NCBI RefSeq assembly: GCF_038148855.1
Contig: NZ_JBBVGR010000007.1
Location: 62,001-126,000, forward strand
Source: Phycobacter sedimenti
GTDB lineage: Bacteria > Pseudomonadota > Alphaproteobacteria > Rhodobacterales > Rhodobacteraceae
Reading direction: 5' to 3'
DNA length: 64,000 nucleotides
The position numbers and the translations under genes were made by a program. Shown here in pieces: positions 35,326-43,713 of the stretch; position 1 is the stretch's first letter, and every line of letters starts with the position of its first letter. The notes beneath the pieces are model-generated. The model did not search any database. It was not told where the DNA came from and saw only the letters and a program-made list of their open reading frames with translations.

Positions 35326-36051
35326 ATGTCCTCGTTCAAGGGTCAGACATGGTGGATTGTCGGCGCCAGCGAGGGGCTGGGCCGCGCCATGGCCGAAGCC
35401 CTGGATGAGGTCGGCGCGCGCCTTATCCTGTCGGCGCGCAACGCAACGCGGCTCGATGTGCTGGCCGCCCGACTAAGCGACGCCAAGTCCCTGCCCCTGG
35501 ATGTCACCGATGCTGCCAGTGTGGCGGATGCAACCAAGGCGCTTGGCTCCATCGATGGCATCATTTACTGCGCCGGTGCCTATGACCCGCTCACCGCGCA
35601 GGAGTGGCGGCCGGACGCGGTTGAAACCATGTGCGAAGTGAACTTCATGGGCGCCATGCGGGTGCTTGGGCAGATCGTGCCGGAGTTCTGCCGACGTGAT
35701 CGCGGCCATATCGTTCTGATCGGGTCGCTGGCCGGGTTCACCGGCTTGCCCGGCGCCATCGGCTATGGCGCGTCCAAGGCGGCATTGATGCATCTGGGCG
35801 AAAACCTGCAGGCAGATCTGCGCGGCACCGGCGTGCAGGTGCAGGTCATCAACCCTGGCTTCATCCGCACCCGTCTGACCGACAAGAACCAGTTCAAGAT
35901 GCCGCAAATCCTGGAGCCACAGGACGCCGCCCAACGCTGTTTGCGCGCAATGCGCGGTGGTCGGTTTTCAACCTCCTTCCCGGCGCCCTTTACCTGGGTC
36001 TTCACCATCGGCCGCCTTTTGCCCCGGCGTCTGTTTCTCAAGTTGATGTAA
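35326..36051 (+). CDS. Short-chain dehydrogenase/reductase of the RpoE operon (first)
   Basis: 241 residues. Glycine motif GASEGLGR, NAG variant CAGAYD, catalytic serine in IGSLAGF and YGASK. A C-terminal hydrophobic segment (FPAPFTWVFTIGRLLPRRLFLKL) may attach it to the membrane. It begins one base after the DUF3833 stop. Corresponds in position to the SDR at the end of the R. sphaeroides RpoE operon. Confidence 0.87.
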   Translation: MSSFKGQTWWIVGASEGLGRAMAEALDEVGARLILSARNATRLDVLAARLSDAKSLPLDVTDAASVADATKALGSIDGIIYCAGAYDPLTAQEWRPDAVETMCEVNFMGAMRVLGQIVPEFCRRDRGHIVLIGSLAGFTGLPGAIGYGASKAALMHLGENLQADLRGTGVQVQVINPGFIRTRLTDKNQFKMPQILEPQDAAQRCLRAMRGGRFSTSFPAPFTWVFTIGRLLPRRLFLKLM

Positions 36052-36060
36052 AGGCTGCCC

Positions 36061-36789
36061 ATGTCCGCAGAGCATTCCCCAAAAGAGGTGGTTATCTTTG
36101 GCGCCAGCGGCGGAATCGGCTCGGCCCTGGTGCGCCATTATGCGGCCCTGCCGGGGGTTCAGACGATCCATGCCGTCAGCCGCAGCGGCGCTCATGACGC
36201 AACCGGCCGCGTTGTCGCCCATGCCGCCGATATCACCGACGAGGACAGCCTATCGGCCTTTGCGAAATCCGTTGAGGCTCCGGATCTGGTGATTGTCGCG
36301 ACCGGCATCCTGTCGGACGATACTGGGCTGAAACCCGAAAAATCCCTCAAGCAGCAAAGCCTGCCGGCCTTTGAGCGTGTATTTGCGATCAACACCTTTG
36401 GGCCCGCCCTTGTCGCGAAACACCTGCTGCCGCGCATGCCGCGGGACCAGCGCGCCATCTTTGCCGCGCTTTCCGCCCGGGTGGGATCGATCTCGGACAA
36501 TGGCCTTGGCGGCTGGCACGCCTACCGGGCCTCAAAGGCCGCGCTCAATATGCTGCTGCGCAACTATGCCATCGAGGTGGCCCGCACCCACCCGCAGCTG
36601 ATCTGCGCCGGATTGCATCCGGGCACGGTGGACACGCATCTGTCCCGCCCGTTCAGTCGCGCCGTGCCGGAAGACAAGCTGTTCACGCCGGACTACTCGG
36701 CCTCCCGTCTTGTCGGCGTCATAGCGGGCCTCGCACCACCCGACAGCGGCAAGGTGTTCGATTGGGCCGGAAAAGTCATTCCCGCCTGA
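36061..36789 (+). CDS. Short-chain dehydrogenase/reductase of the RpoE operon (second, C-factor-like)
   Basis: 242 residues. Glycine motif GASGGIGS, catalytic YRASK, and the KAALNMLLRNYAIE and LHPGTVDTHLSRPF blocks common to C-factor/CsgA-like SDRs. Nine bases after the first SDR, with AAAGG as ribosome site. It is the last gene of the operon; a hairpin begins 30 bases downstream. Confidence 0.86.
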   Translation: MSAEHSPKEVVIFGASGGIGSALVRHYAALPGVQTIHAVSRSGAHDATGRVVAHAADITDEDSLSAFAKSVEAPDLVIVATGILSDDTGLKPEKSLKQQSLPAFERVFAINTFGPALVAKHLLPRMPRDQRAIFAALSARVGSISDNGLGGWHAYRASKAALNMLLRNYAIEVARTHPQLICAGLHPGTVDTHLSRPFSRAVPEDKLFTPDYSASRLVGVIAGLAPPDSGKVFDWAGKVIPA

Positions 36790-36819
36790 AACCGCTTGCC
36801 CTTCGCCCCTTGCTCTGCC

Positions 36820-36858
36820 CCCAAGACCGGTGCCACACTGGCACCGCCTTGGGAGGAG
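36820..36858 (+). promoter_or_regulatory. Two-step hairpin ending in the sensor kinase ribosome site
   Basis: Inner stem GGTGCCA-CAC-TGGCACC (36829-36845) is enclosed by an outer stem CCCAAG/CTTGGG (36820-36825 and 36848-36853). The outer 3' arm shares its last three G with the ribosome site GGGAGGAG (36851-36858) seven bases before the TTG start of the kinase. It could close the upstream operon and throttle kinase translation; no T-run follows. Confidence 0.5.
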
Positions 36859-36865
36859 CAACACC

Positions 36866-38818
36866 TTGAAATCCGTTCGCCTACGCCTGTTGCTTCTGGC
36901 GCTTGTACCGCTCAGCGTCTTGATGCCGCTGGTGCTGATCCTCGCGATGACCCGCTGGAATGCGGATTACGATGCGGTGCTGATCGCCAAGGTGGACAGC
37001 GATCTGCGCATTGCCGAACAGTACCTTGGCCATTTGCAGACCGGCAGTGCCAATGACATGCTCAGCCTCGCCCAATCCACCGCGTTTGAGGCCGCGCTTA
37101 AGGAAGGCCCCGAAGCCGTAAGCCGTTTTCTCGATAGCCGACGACAGCGGCTCCAGCTGGATTTCCTTGAATACCTGCCTCTTTCGGCCGTGAACGGGGC
37201 GCAGGGGAAATGGCCCGTTGTGCAGACCGCTGCCCGCGGACAGCTTGCCTCAGAGATTGATATTTTCTCGGCTGCGGATCTGGCGCTTCTCTCCCCTGCC
37301 CTGCAGGAAGGCGCCGTCATCCCCCTGATCGAGACCGAAGCCGCCGCCCCGACCCTGCGCAAGATCGAGGATCGCGGCATGGTCGTCCATACCGCAGCCC
37401 CCGTGATCATGGCCGGTCACAACGGCGTTCTGCGCGGGGGGCTGTTGCTGAACCGCAATCTTGATTTCATCGATACGCTCAATGCGCTGGTGTACCTCGG
37501 CGACGAAGACAACGGCAACCGGCAGGGCACTGCCACACTGTTCCTTGAGGACACGCGGGTGTCCACCAATGTGCGCCTCTTCGAGGACGTGCGCGCTCTT
37601 GGCACACGGGTGTCTGCGGCGGTGCGCCATGTGGTGCTGGAGGAAGGGCGCACCTGGCTCGACCGCGCTTTTGTGGTGAATGACTGGTACATTTCGGGCT
37701 ATCTGCCGCTGACCGACAGTTTCGGCGCGCGGGTCGGCATGCTTTATGTCGGCTTCCTTGAGGCGCCCTATGATACGGCCAAAACCGAAGCCTATTGGAC
37801 CATCGTTGGTGTGTTCCTTCTGGTTCTGGCGATCTCGGCGCCTCTGTTCCTGTGGCTGGCCAAGGGCATTTTTGCTCCGCTCGAACGGATGAGCCAGACC
37901 ATGCAACGGGTCGAGCACGGGGATCTAACGGCCCGCAACGGCAATGTCGGCAGCCGCGATGAGATTGGGCAGGTGGCCGCTCATCTTGATACGCTGCTGG
38001 ATCAGATCCAGGACCGCGATCAGAAACTGCGCGACTGGGCCGAAGAGCTGAACACCCGCGTCGATCAGCGCACCGCCGAACTGAGGGATGCCAACCAGAA
38101 ACTGGAAGAAACCTACAAGCAGCTGGTGATGAGCGAGAAACTCGCCTCGATCGGCGAGATCACCGCCGGGGTCGCCCATGAGATCAACAACCCCGTGGCG
38201 GTGATCCAGGGCAATGTGGACGTGATGCGAATGACCCTCGGCCCCGCTGCGGGCGAGGTGAAAACCGAGCTCGACCTTATCGACAATCAGGTCATGCGGA
38301 TCGGCGCCATCGTGGGCAAGCTCTTGCAGTTCGCGCGCCCCTCCGAATTCGGCACCTTCGAGGAAAGCGTCGACATATCGAACGTTGTGACTGACTGCCT
38401 GGTACTGGTCGATCATGTGATCGCCAAACATGGCATTACTGTCGAAGGCAATCTTGGGTCTGCTCCGCAAGTCCGGATCGATCCGGGCGAGCTGCAGCAG
38501 GTGATCATCAATTTGATCATCAACGCCGCGCAAGCCATGAAGGACCAGGGCACCCTGACCCTGACCCTTGCTCCGGAAGAGCGGGGAGGCGCACCTGGCG
38601 CCTGTCTCACGGTGGCCGACACAGGCCCCGGCATTCGCGAGGTTCACCTGTCAGAGGTCTTCAATCCGTTCTTCACGACCAAGCCCGGTGAGGGTACCGG
38701 GCTGGGCCTTTCGATCAGTCAGACCCTGATCCAGAACGTGGGAGGTATCATCACGGCCCAGAACCGCCCCGGTGGCGGCGCTGCATTCTCCGTCTGGCTG
38801 CCGGAACGAAGCGACTAG
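36866..38818 (+). CDS. Membrane sensor histidine kinase
   Basis: 650 residues from a TTG at 36866, chosen because GGGAGGAG sits at ideal distance and the protein then starts MKSVRLRLLLLALVPLSVL, a proper first membrane helix; a GTG further upstream (36830) lies inside the hairpin. Periplasmic Cache-like sensor (about 30-310), second helix (about 315-340), HAMP, a coiled coil, HisKA with the phospho-histidine in GVAHEINNPVAV, and a HATPase domain with NLIINAAQAM, DTGPGI and GEGTGLGLS. It converges on the NtrC-like regulator gene, the obvious partner, and next to an fdh operon; its ligand is unknown. Confidence 0.88.
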   Translation: MKSVRLRLLLLALVPLSVLMPLVLILAMTRWNADYDAVLIAKVDSDLRIAEQYLGHLQTGSANDMLSLAQSTAFEAALKEGPEAVSRFLDSRRQRLQLDFLEYLPLSAVNGAQGKWPVVQTAARGQLASEIDIFSAADLALLSPALQEGAVIPLIETEAAAPTLRKIEDRGMVVHTAAPVIMAGHNGVLRGGLLLNRNLDFIDTLNALVYLGDEDNGNRQGTATLFLEDTRVSTNVRLFEDVRALGTRVSAAVRHVVLEEGRTWLDRAFVVNDWYISGYLPLTDSFGARVGMLYVGFLEAPYDTAKTEAYWTIVGVFLLVLAISAPLFLWLAKGIFAPLERMSQTMQRVEHGDLTARNGNVGSRDEIGQVAAHLDTLLDQIQDRDQKLRDWAEELNTRVDQRTAELRDANQKLEETYKQLVMSEKLASIGEITAGVAHEINNPVAVIQGNVDVMRMTLGPAAGEVKTELDLIDNQVMRIGAIVGKLLQFARPSEFGTFEESVDISNVVTDCLVLVDHVIAKHGITVEGNLGSAPQVRIDPGELQQVIINLIINAAQAMKDQGTLTLTLAPEERGGAPGACLTVADTGPGIREVHLSEVFNPFFTTKPGEGTGLGLSISQTLIQNVGGIITAQNRPGGGAAFSVWLPERSD

Positions 38819-38827
38819 GCCGGGGCA

Positions 38828-38887
38828 CGCTGCGCGCATGCGCAGCGCCGGGCCCAAGGCTGTTGTGCGCGATTTGCATCGCAAATC
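38828..38887. repeat. Two perfect palindromes between convergent kinase and regulator genes
   Basis: CGCTGCGC-GCAT-GCGCAGCG (38828-38847) and GATTTGC-ATC-GCAAATC (38871-38887) in the 123-base convergent spacer. Neither has a T-run, but together they probably end transcripts from both sides or stabilise 3' ends. Confidence 0.55.
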
Positions 38888-38941
38888 ATGCAATAGACGC
38901 GGGAGCCTCCCGTGATCGTCCGGGCGAGCGCCTTCAGCCTG

Positions 38942-40303
38942 TCAAACGCCCCAAGAGGCGCATTTGCGGTCGATGGTCTTGCGCGACACACCCAGACGAC
39001 GGGCCGCTTCGGCGCGGTTGCCGTCGCAGGCGTCCAGCATGTGCATGATGTGCCGCTGTGTGACCAGCTCCAAGCTCTCGATCGCCGCTGGCCCGGTGAC
39101 CGAACCCTTGCCGGAAAACTCTTCGGGGAAAGCCCCAAGAATCACCGAACGTTCGATGAGATTGCGCAACTCACGCACGTTGCCCGGCCAGTCGTAGCGC
39201 GAGAATTTCAGGAGGGTTTCCTCGTCCAGCTCCAGCGCGGGCATGGCCAGGGTCGCCGAAAACTGCTCCATGAACAGCGCCGCCAGTTCCACGATATCCT
39301 CGATCCGCTCGCGCAAGGGGGGCATCTCGATCTTCACCACATTGATGCGGTGATAAAGATCCGAGCGGAACCGCCCCTCGGCCACGGCCTGTTCCAGATC
39401 CGCGTTGGTGGCAAAGAGGAACCGCAGATTGAGGGGGATGTCCCGCTCGGCGCCCACCGGGCGCACGCGCTGGTCCTCCAGAACCCGCAGCAGAGCCGCC
39501 TGAACCTGATCGGGCATCTGGGCAACCTCATCAAGAAACAGCGTGCCGCCGTCCGCGTGCAGGAACAACCCGTCCCGGCGGCGATCCTGATCGTCCAGAA
39601 CACCGAACAGCTCGTGCGCGATGCGATCCGGCGCGATGGCCGCGCAGTTGACCGCCACGAACGGCTTTTCTGACCGGTCCGACAGGGAATGCAGCGTCCG
39701 GGCCGCGATCTCCTTGCCGGTGCCGCTGGCGCCCGTGAACAGGACCGGTGTCGGCAGCGGAGCAAGGCGTTTCAGCATCTCGCGCGCCTTGGTGATGGCC
39801 GCCGATTTCCCCAGAAGCCGCCCACGCGCAGCGGAACCTTCGACCGAGAGTTCATGCTTCAGAAGGTAGTTTTCCCGCCGAAGGTACTTCCGGTCCAGCG
39901 CCCGCGCCACCGAGTTCAGGATCTGGTTGGCCCTGAAGGGCTTCAGCACGAAATCGGCCACCCCGGCTCTCAGCGCCAGGATCGCGGTTTCCAGATCCGC
40001 ATAGGCCGTTACCAGAATGGTATCGGCAAACAGCCCCACGCGGCGCTGCTCCTGCACCCATTCAAGTCCGGTCTTGCCCGGCATGATGTTGTCGAGAATC
40101 ACCAGATCGAAATGCGCCTTGTCCAGAATCTCCGAGGCTTCGGCGGCCGAGCTGGCCTGCTCCACCCGCTTGCAGCGGGGGTTCAGGATCTTGGTCATGA
40201 AATTGCGCATGCCAGGTTCGTCATCGATCACCAGGATCGAAGCACCGGCCAGGTTTTCACCGTATTCATCACGCGGGGCGGCAGAGATCACAGGCTGGTT
40301 CAA
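38942..40303 (-). CDS. NtrC-family response regulator lacking the GAFTGA loop
   Basis: 453 residues. Receiver domain with phospho-acceptor D71 (VILDNIMPG) and K121; AAA+ domain with Walker A GASGTGKE (191-198) and Walker B GGTLFLDEV; C-terminal Fis-type HTH (CDGNRAEAARRLGVSRKTID). After ELFG (230-233) the sigma-54-contacting GAFTGA loop is replaced by VLDDQDRRRDG, so it probably does not open sigma-54 promoters; R. capsulatus NtrC and HupR show this is compatible with sigma-70-dependent regulation. It starts at TTG 40303, which overlaps the stop of a 41-codon gene (TTGA), implying coupling. Last gene of the fdh operon, facing a sensor kinase. Confidence 0.87.
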   Translation of the reverse strand: MNQPVISAAPRDEYGENLAGASILVIDDEPGMRNFMTKILNPRCKRVEQASSAAEASEILDKAHFDLVILDNIMPGKTGLEWVQEQRRVGLFADTILVTAYADLETAILALRAGVADFVLKPFRANQILNSVARALDRKYLRRENYLLKHELSVEGSAARGRLLGKSAAITKAREMLKRLAPLPTPVLFTGASGTGKEIAARTLHSLSDRSEKPFVAVNCAAIAPDRIAHELFGVLDDQDRRRDGLFLHADGGTLFLDEVAQMPDQVQAALLRVLEDQRVRPVGAERDIPLNLRFLFATNADLEQAVAEGRFRSDLYHRINVVKIEMPPLRERIEDIVELAALFMEQFSATLAMPALELDEETLLKFSRYDWPGNVRELRNLIERSVILGAFPEEFSGKGSVTGPAAIESLELVTQRHIMHMLDACDGNRAEAARRLGVSRKTIDRKCASWGV

Positions 40304-40425
40304 TCCAGACGCACCGCTTGGCCCGCAAATTTTTCATCGGCGGCAAACCCCGCGCGATCGAGGGCCAGATCCGCCCCAACGGCGATCACGGCAATGGCCA
40401 CAAAGCCCGCTAACATCGCTTTCAT
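40300..40425 (-). CDS. 41-residue membrane peptide of the fdh operon
   Basis: MKAMLAGFVAIAVIAVGADL followed by a polar tail ending QAVRLD: one membrane helix (about 4-20) with a short hydrophilic C terminus. GGAG nine bases before ATG overlaps the end of the WD40-cytochrome gene (6-base gap), and its TGA overlaps the TTG start of the regulator. The tight fit on both sides argues it is real. It may be a small subunit or assembly factor of the FDH/cytochrome complex, or merely a coupling leader for the regulator. I do not recognise it. Confidence 0.65.
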   Translation of the reverse strand: MKAMLAGFVAIAVIAVGADLALDRAGFAADEKFAGQAVRLD

Positions 40426-40431
40426 CCTGTT

Positions 40432-41733
40432 TTACTCCGGTTGCGTTGCGTGTTTCAGAAAAGCCACCAGATCCTTGCGATCCTCGGCGGCGGTTATGCG
40501 CTGCATTGGCATCTTTGAGCCCGGAATATAGTGATCCGGCCCCAGATCGAACAGCGCGTCGATCGTGTCTTCGTTCCAGATGATATCAGATCCATCCAGA
40601 ACCGGCGAATAGCGGTATCCCGGAAGGCTGCCTGCCGGGCGTCCGAAGACGCCAAAAAGGGTCGGACCTGCCTTGCGACTTTCGCCCGGGGTCAGCGCGT
40701 GACAGATCGAGCATTTGCGCATGAACTGCCGCTCTCCGTTTGGCATGCTGTCCGGGGCGCGCAGGAAGGTGCGCTCCTGCCCCATGGCCGGGTCGAACTC
40801 CTCCATCAGTGCCACCGGCCAGCCATAGATCACATCATCGAGGCCACCGGCCCAGATGGTGTCGCCACCCGGCGAAAAAGCAAGCGCCCAGATCGGGCCC
40901 TTGCGGGCCGCGCGGAAATCCCGGGCGATGCGCCATTTGCCCCCAACCTCGCCGGTTGAGATCATCATGATGTAGCCATGCCCGTCCCCCACGGCGAGTT
41001 GCCTCGTGGCCGCATGATAGGCCATCGCAAGGATCGGGCGACGGTCCAGGGTGAAATCGGCAATCTGCGCGCCGCTGGCAAGGTCGATCACCCGCGTCGC
41101 ACCATCCACCGCGCCATAGGCCAGCCAACCTGACTGCCCGTCCACGATCAGCCTGTTGACGCCAAAGCCCTGCTCGGCCAGCGGACGCGGCGCGCCCTGC
41201 CCGGCCGGATCGACGCGCAGGATGCGGCCGTCCATCGTGGCCGCAAAGAGCATGCCTTCCGGCCCATAGGCCACGTCATTGACGCCGCTGCCAATGTCGA
41301 TCATCCGCGCAGGCGCCCCGCCGGCCAAAGACCAGATCCCGACGCTACCGTCCCAGCTGGCCGAGGCAAGAGACTGACCATCGGGCGAGACCGCAAGCCC
41401 GCGCACCTTGCCCTTGTGCACCCCCAACAGCTGCGAGGAACCATCGGGGGCCCAAAGGCGGATGGCAAAATCATCGCCTCCGGTCACAAGGCGACCCCGA
41501 CCTGCGAATGTCACCGCCGTCACCGCCGCATCATGCCCTTCGAGCCACTGCGGCGCGCGGTCAGCCCAGAACGCCGCCGAATTGTCGAAACTGGCGCTGG
41601 CCACCTGACCCGAGGACGCCACCGCCAGCCCCATGATCGGTCCCCCGTGCCCTTTGAGCGTGGTGAACTCCTGCGCCGGAAGTGACCCGGCGCAGAAGGC
41701 TGCCACGAAACTCAAGGACGCAAGGAAGCGCAT
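40432..41733 (-). CDS. Periplasmic WD40-repeat protein fused to a c-type cytochrome
   Basis: 433 residues from ATG 41733 (a longer frame to 41916 overlaps fdhC and lacks a signal). Signal peptide MRFLASLSFVAAFCAGSLPA. Residues about 25-325 form a beta-propeller of WD40 repeats (KGHGGPIMGLAV, EGHDAAVTAVTF, GVHKGKVRGLAV, SWDGSVGIW). A mono-heme cytochrome follows: C341-S-I-C344-H345 with probable axial M408 (GSKMPM). Cytochrome with 22 bases to fdhC suggests it receives electrons from the formate dehydrogenase b-type subunit or docks the enzyme to a respiratory partner. Both parts are clear; their joint role is inference. Confidence 0.87.
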   Translation of the reverse strand: MRFLASLSFVAAFCAGSLPAQEFTTLKGHGGPIMGLAVASSGQVASASFDNSAAFWADRAPQWLEGHDAAVTAVTFAGRGRLVTGGDDFAIRLWAPDGSSQLLGVHKGKVRGLAVSPDGQSLASASWDGSVGIWSLAGGAPARMIDIGSGVNDVAYGPEGMLFAATMDGRILRVDPAGQGAPRPLAEQGFGVNRLIVDGQSGWLAYGAVDGATRVIDLASGAQIADFTLDRRPILAMAYHAATRQLAVGDGHGYIMMISTGEVGGKWRIARDFRAARKGPIWALAFSPGGDTIWAGGLDDVIYGWPVALMEEFDPAMGQERTFLRAPDSMPNGERQFMRKCSICHALTPGESRKAGPTLFGVFGRPAGSLPGYRYSPVLDGSDIIWNEDTIDALFDLGPDHYIPGSKMPMQRITAAEDRKDLVAFLKHATQPE

Positions 41734-41755
41734 CTTCACGGTCCCTCGTACCTGC

Positions 41756-42976
41756 CTATTCCGCCGGGGTCGCGCCCTTGGCGCTTGCGGCGGTCTTGGC
41801 CTTTTCTTCCTCCAGCACTTCTTCCAGCCAGATCGAGTGGTGCTGATGGGCCCAGGCCTCATCGACTTCACCCGATCCCATGGCGTCATAAGCGCCCTCC
41901 ATGCCGACAGAGCCAATGTAGATATGAGCGATGATGATCGCCATCAGCACGAAGGCCACGATCGCGTGCCAGGCCTGGGCAAACTGCATCTCCTCCTGCG
42001 GAGACAGCTGTTCGGGCAGGCTGCCGAACCCGATCCACTGCGGGATGCCGATGTCGTTCAGGATCGCAAAGGTCTTTGCGAACAGTGGCATCTCATAGGG
42101 GAACAGCAGCGACAGGCCCGAAATCGATATCGAGGCGCCAAAGAGGATCACAGACCAGAAGATCACCTTCTGGCCGGCGTTGAACTTCTTCGCCGGCGGG
42201 TGCTTGTTGCCGATGATGCCACCGAACTGGCGGATCCAGACAAGGTCAGTCCGGTTGGGGATGTTGTGCACCACCCACATCACGAACACCAAGACCAGCG
42301 CCACCATAAAGGCCCAGGCAACCGAGTTGTGCAGCCATTTACCATAAATCAGCAAATAGGAATTGAGTTCCTTGCCAAGGTAGGGCGCGACAAAGGCGCG
42401 GCCAAACAGGGTCAGCAGGCCGGTGATGCCGAGGATGATGAAGGAGCCGGCGAGTGTCCAGTGCGCCATACGCTCAATGAACTTGAAGCGGGTCACGGTG
42501 CGGCCCGTCATCTCGCCGTCTACCGGGATACGGCCCCGCAGGACGTAGAACACCACCAATGCGCCAAGCGTACCCAGCAACAGCCAGCCGCCGTATTGGC
42601 GCAACGGGCCATCGCGGAAGGTCAGCCACGGCATGCCGCCGTCCTGCATCAGCACGCTCGCCACCTCTCCTCCCGCAGAGACCGTCACGTCGGCCGACCC
42701 GTAGCGCAGTTGCCGCCAGACCTCAGCATCAGACGCCCCGCCCAGCGTACCAAGCTGCTGTGTTATGCCGGCCGCGATATCGGGATCACCGGTGGCATTG
42801 CGGCGGAAGGAGTCGTCCAGTTTCTCGCCCCTTTGTCGGGCGAGGATATCCTCAAGCGTCTGCGCGCCGCCAGTGGCACTGCGGTCCACCTCAACCGGCG
42901 CGGTCGTGTCCTGTGCCTGCACCGCGCCGACAAGCAGCCCCAGTTGCAGAACAAATGCGAAAACCATGCGCAGCAT
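41756..42976 (-). CDS. fdhC: Formate dehydrogenase gamma subunit, cytochrome b556
   Basis: 406 residues from ATG 42976 with AAGGAG nine bases upstream (a GTG at 42985 adds three residues). An N-terminal signal and a periplasmic segment of about 110 residues precede a four-helix di-heme cytochrome b module beginning at RFKFIERMAHWTLAGSFIILG; candidate heme histidines are in ERMAHW, GKWLHNSV and MAIIIAHIYIG. It anchors FdhAB in the inner membrane and passes electrons to quinone or to the adjacent cytochrome c. Longer than E. coli FdnI because of the N-terminal extension, as in other proteobacterial FdhC. Confidence 0.92.
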   Translation of the reverse strand: MLRMVFAFVLQLGLLVGAVQAQDTTAPVEVDRSATGGAQTLEDILARQRGEKLDDSFRRNATGDPDIAAGITQQLGTLGGASDAEVWRQLRYGSADVTVSAGGEVASVLMQDGGMPWLTFRDGPLRQYGGWLLLGTLGALVVFYVLRGRIPVDGEMTGRTVTRFKFIERMAHWTLAGSFIILGITGLLTLFGRAFVAPYLGKELNSYLLIYGKWLHNSVAWAFMVALVLVFVMWVVHNIPNRTDLVWIRQFGGIIGNKHPPAKKFNAGQKVIFWSVILFGASISISGLSLLFPYEMPLFAKTFAILNDIGIPQWIGFGSLPEQLSPQEEMQFAQAWHAIVAFVLMAIIIAHIYIGSVGMEGAYDAMGSGEVDEAWAHQHHSIWLEEVLEEEKAKTAASAKGATPAE

Positions 42977-43056
42977 GAGCCACACTCCTTCGAGTCTGTC
43001 TGACGTACGGACGGATGTCCTGTACGGATGTGTCTTTTATGAATTCAAATAGGGCA

Positions 43057-43083
43057 GGATGGCCTGCTGTCCGCAGGCCATCC
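43057..43083 (-). other. Hairpin between fdhB and fdhC
   Basis: GGATGGCCTGC-N5-GCAGGCCATCC, two perfect 11-base arms, in the 131-base gap. On the minus strand it is followed by TGCCCTATTTGAATTC, no clean T-run. It probably stabilises fdhAB mRNA or attenuates transcription into fdhC. Confidence 0.65.
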
Positions 43084-43107
43084 GATATTTACCCTGAAAA
43101 GGCCGGT

Positions 43108-43701
43108 TTAACCGCCCTTTTGCTCGTAGGCGGTGCCCCAGCCCCAAGCGCCGGTGCCGAAACCGCGCGCCACGACGCGTTCGCGATAGACCGCCGACAC
43201 CACGTCGCCGTCACCGGCCAGCAGCGCCTTGGTCGAGCACATTTCGGCGCAGATGGGCAGCTTGCCCTCGGCGATCCGGTTGCGACCGTACTTGGAGAAC
43301 TCCGCGTTGGAGTGGGTCTCCTCGGGGCCACCAGCGCAGAAGGTGCATTTGTCCATCTTGCCACGGCTGCCAAAATTGCCCGCCTGCGGATACTGCGGCG
43401 CGCCAAAGGGGCACGCGTAGAAGCAGTAGCCGCAGCCAATGCAGAGGTCCTTGGAGTGCAGAACCACCCCTTCCTCGTTCTGGTAGAAGCAGTCCACCGG
43501 GCAGACGGCCATACAGGGCGCATCCGAACAATGCATGCAGGCGACCGAGATCGAGCGTTCACCGGGCTTGCCATCATTGATGGTCACGACGCGGCGACGG
43601 TTGATCCCCCAAGGCACCTCATGCTCGTTCTTACAGGCGGTGACACAGGCGTTACATTCGATGCAGCGTTCGGCATCGCAGAGAAACTTCGCTCTTGCCA
43701 T
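43108..43701 (-). CDS. fdhB: Formate dehydrogenase beta subunit, four 4Fe-4S clusters
   Basis: 197 residues. Four cysteine groups: CIECNACVTAC, CMHCSDAPCMAVCP, CIGCGYCFYACP and the pair CTFC...CAEMC, the set expected of FdnH/PsrB-type electron-transfer subunits. It relays electrons from the molybdenum/tungsten site in FdhA to cytochrome b. It has no signal peptide and should be exported with FdhA through Tat. It lies 12 bases after fdhA. Shorter than E. coli FdnH because the C-terminal membrane helix is missing. Confidence 0.93.
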   Translation of the reverse strand: MARAKFLCDAERCIECNACVTACKNEHEVPWGINRRRVVTINDGKPGERSISVACMHCSDAPCMAVCPVDCFYQNEEGVVLHSKDLCIGCGYCFYACPFGAPQYPQAGNFGSRGKMDKCTFCAGGPEETHSNAEFSKYGRNRIAEGKLPICAEMCSTKALLAGDGDVVSAVYRERVVARGFGTGAWGWGTAYEQKGG

Positions 43702-43713
43702 TACTCTATCTCC

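Noticed and set aside
41633..43003. 456-codon plus-strand frame opposite fdhC
   Set aside because: Antisense shadow of the cytochrome b subunit, low-complexity translation.
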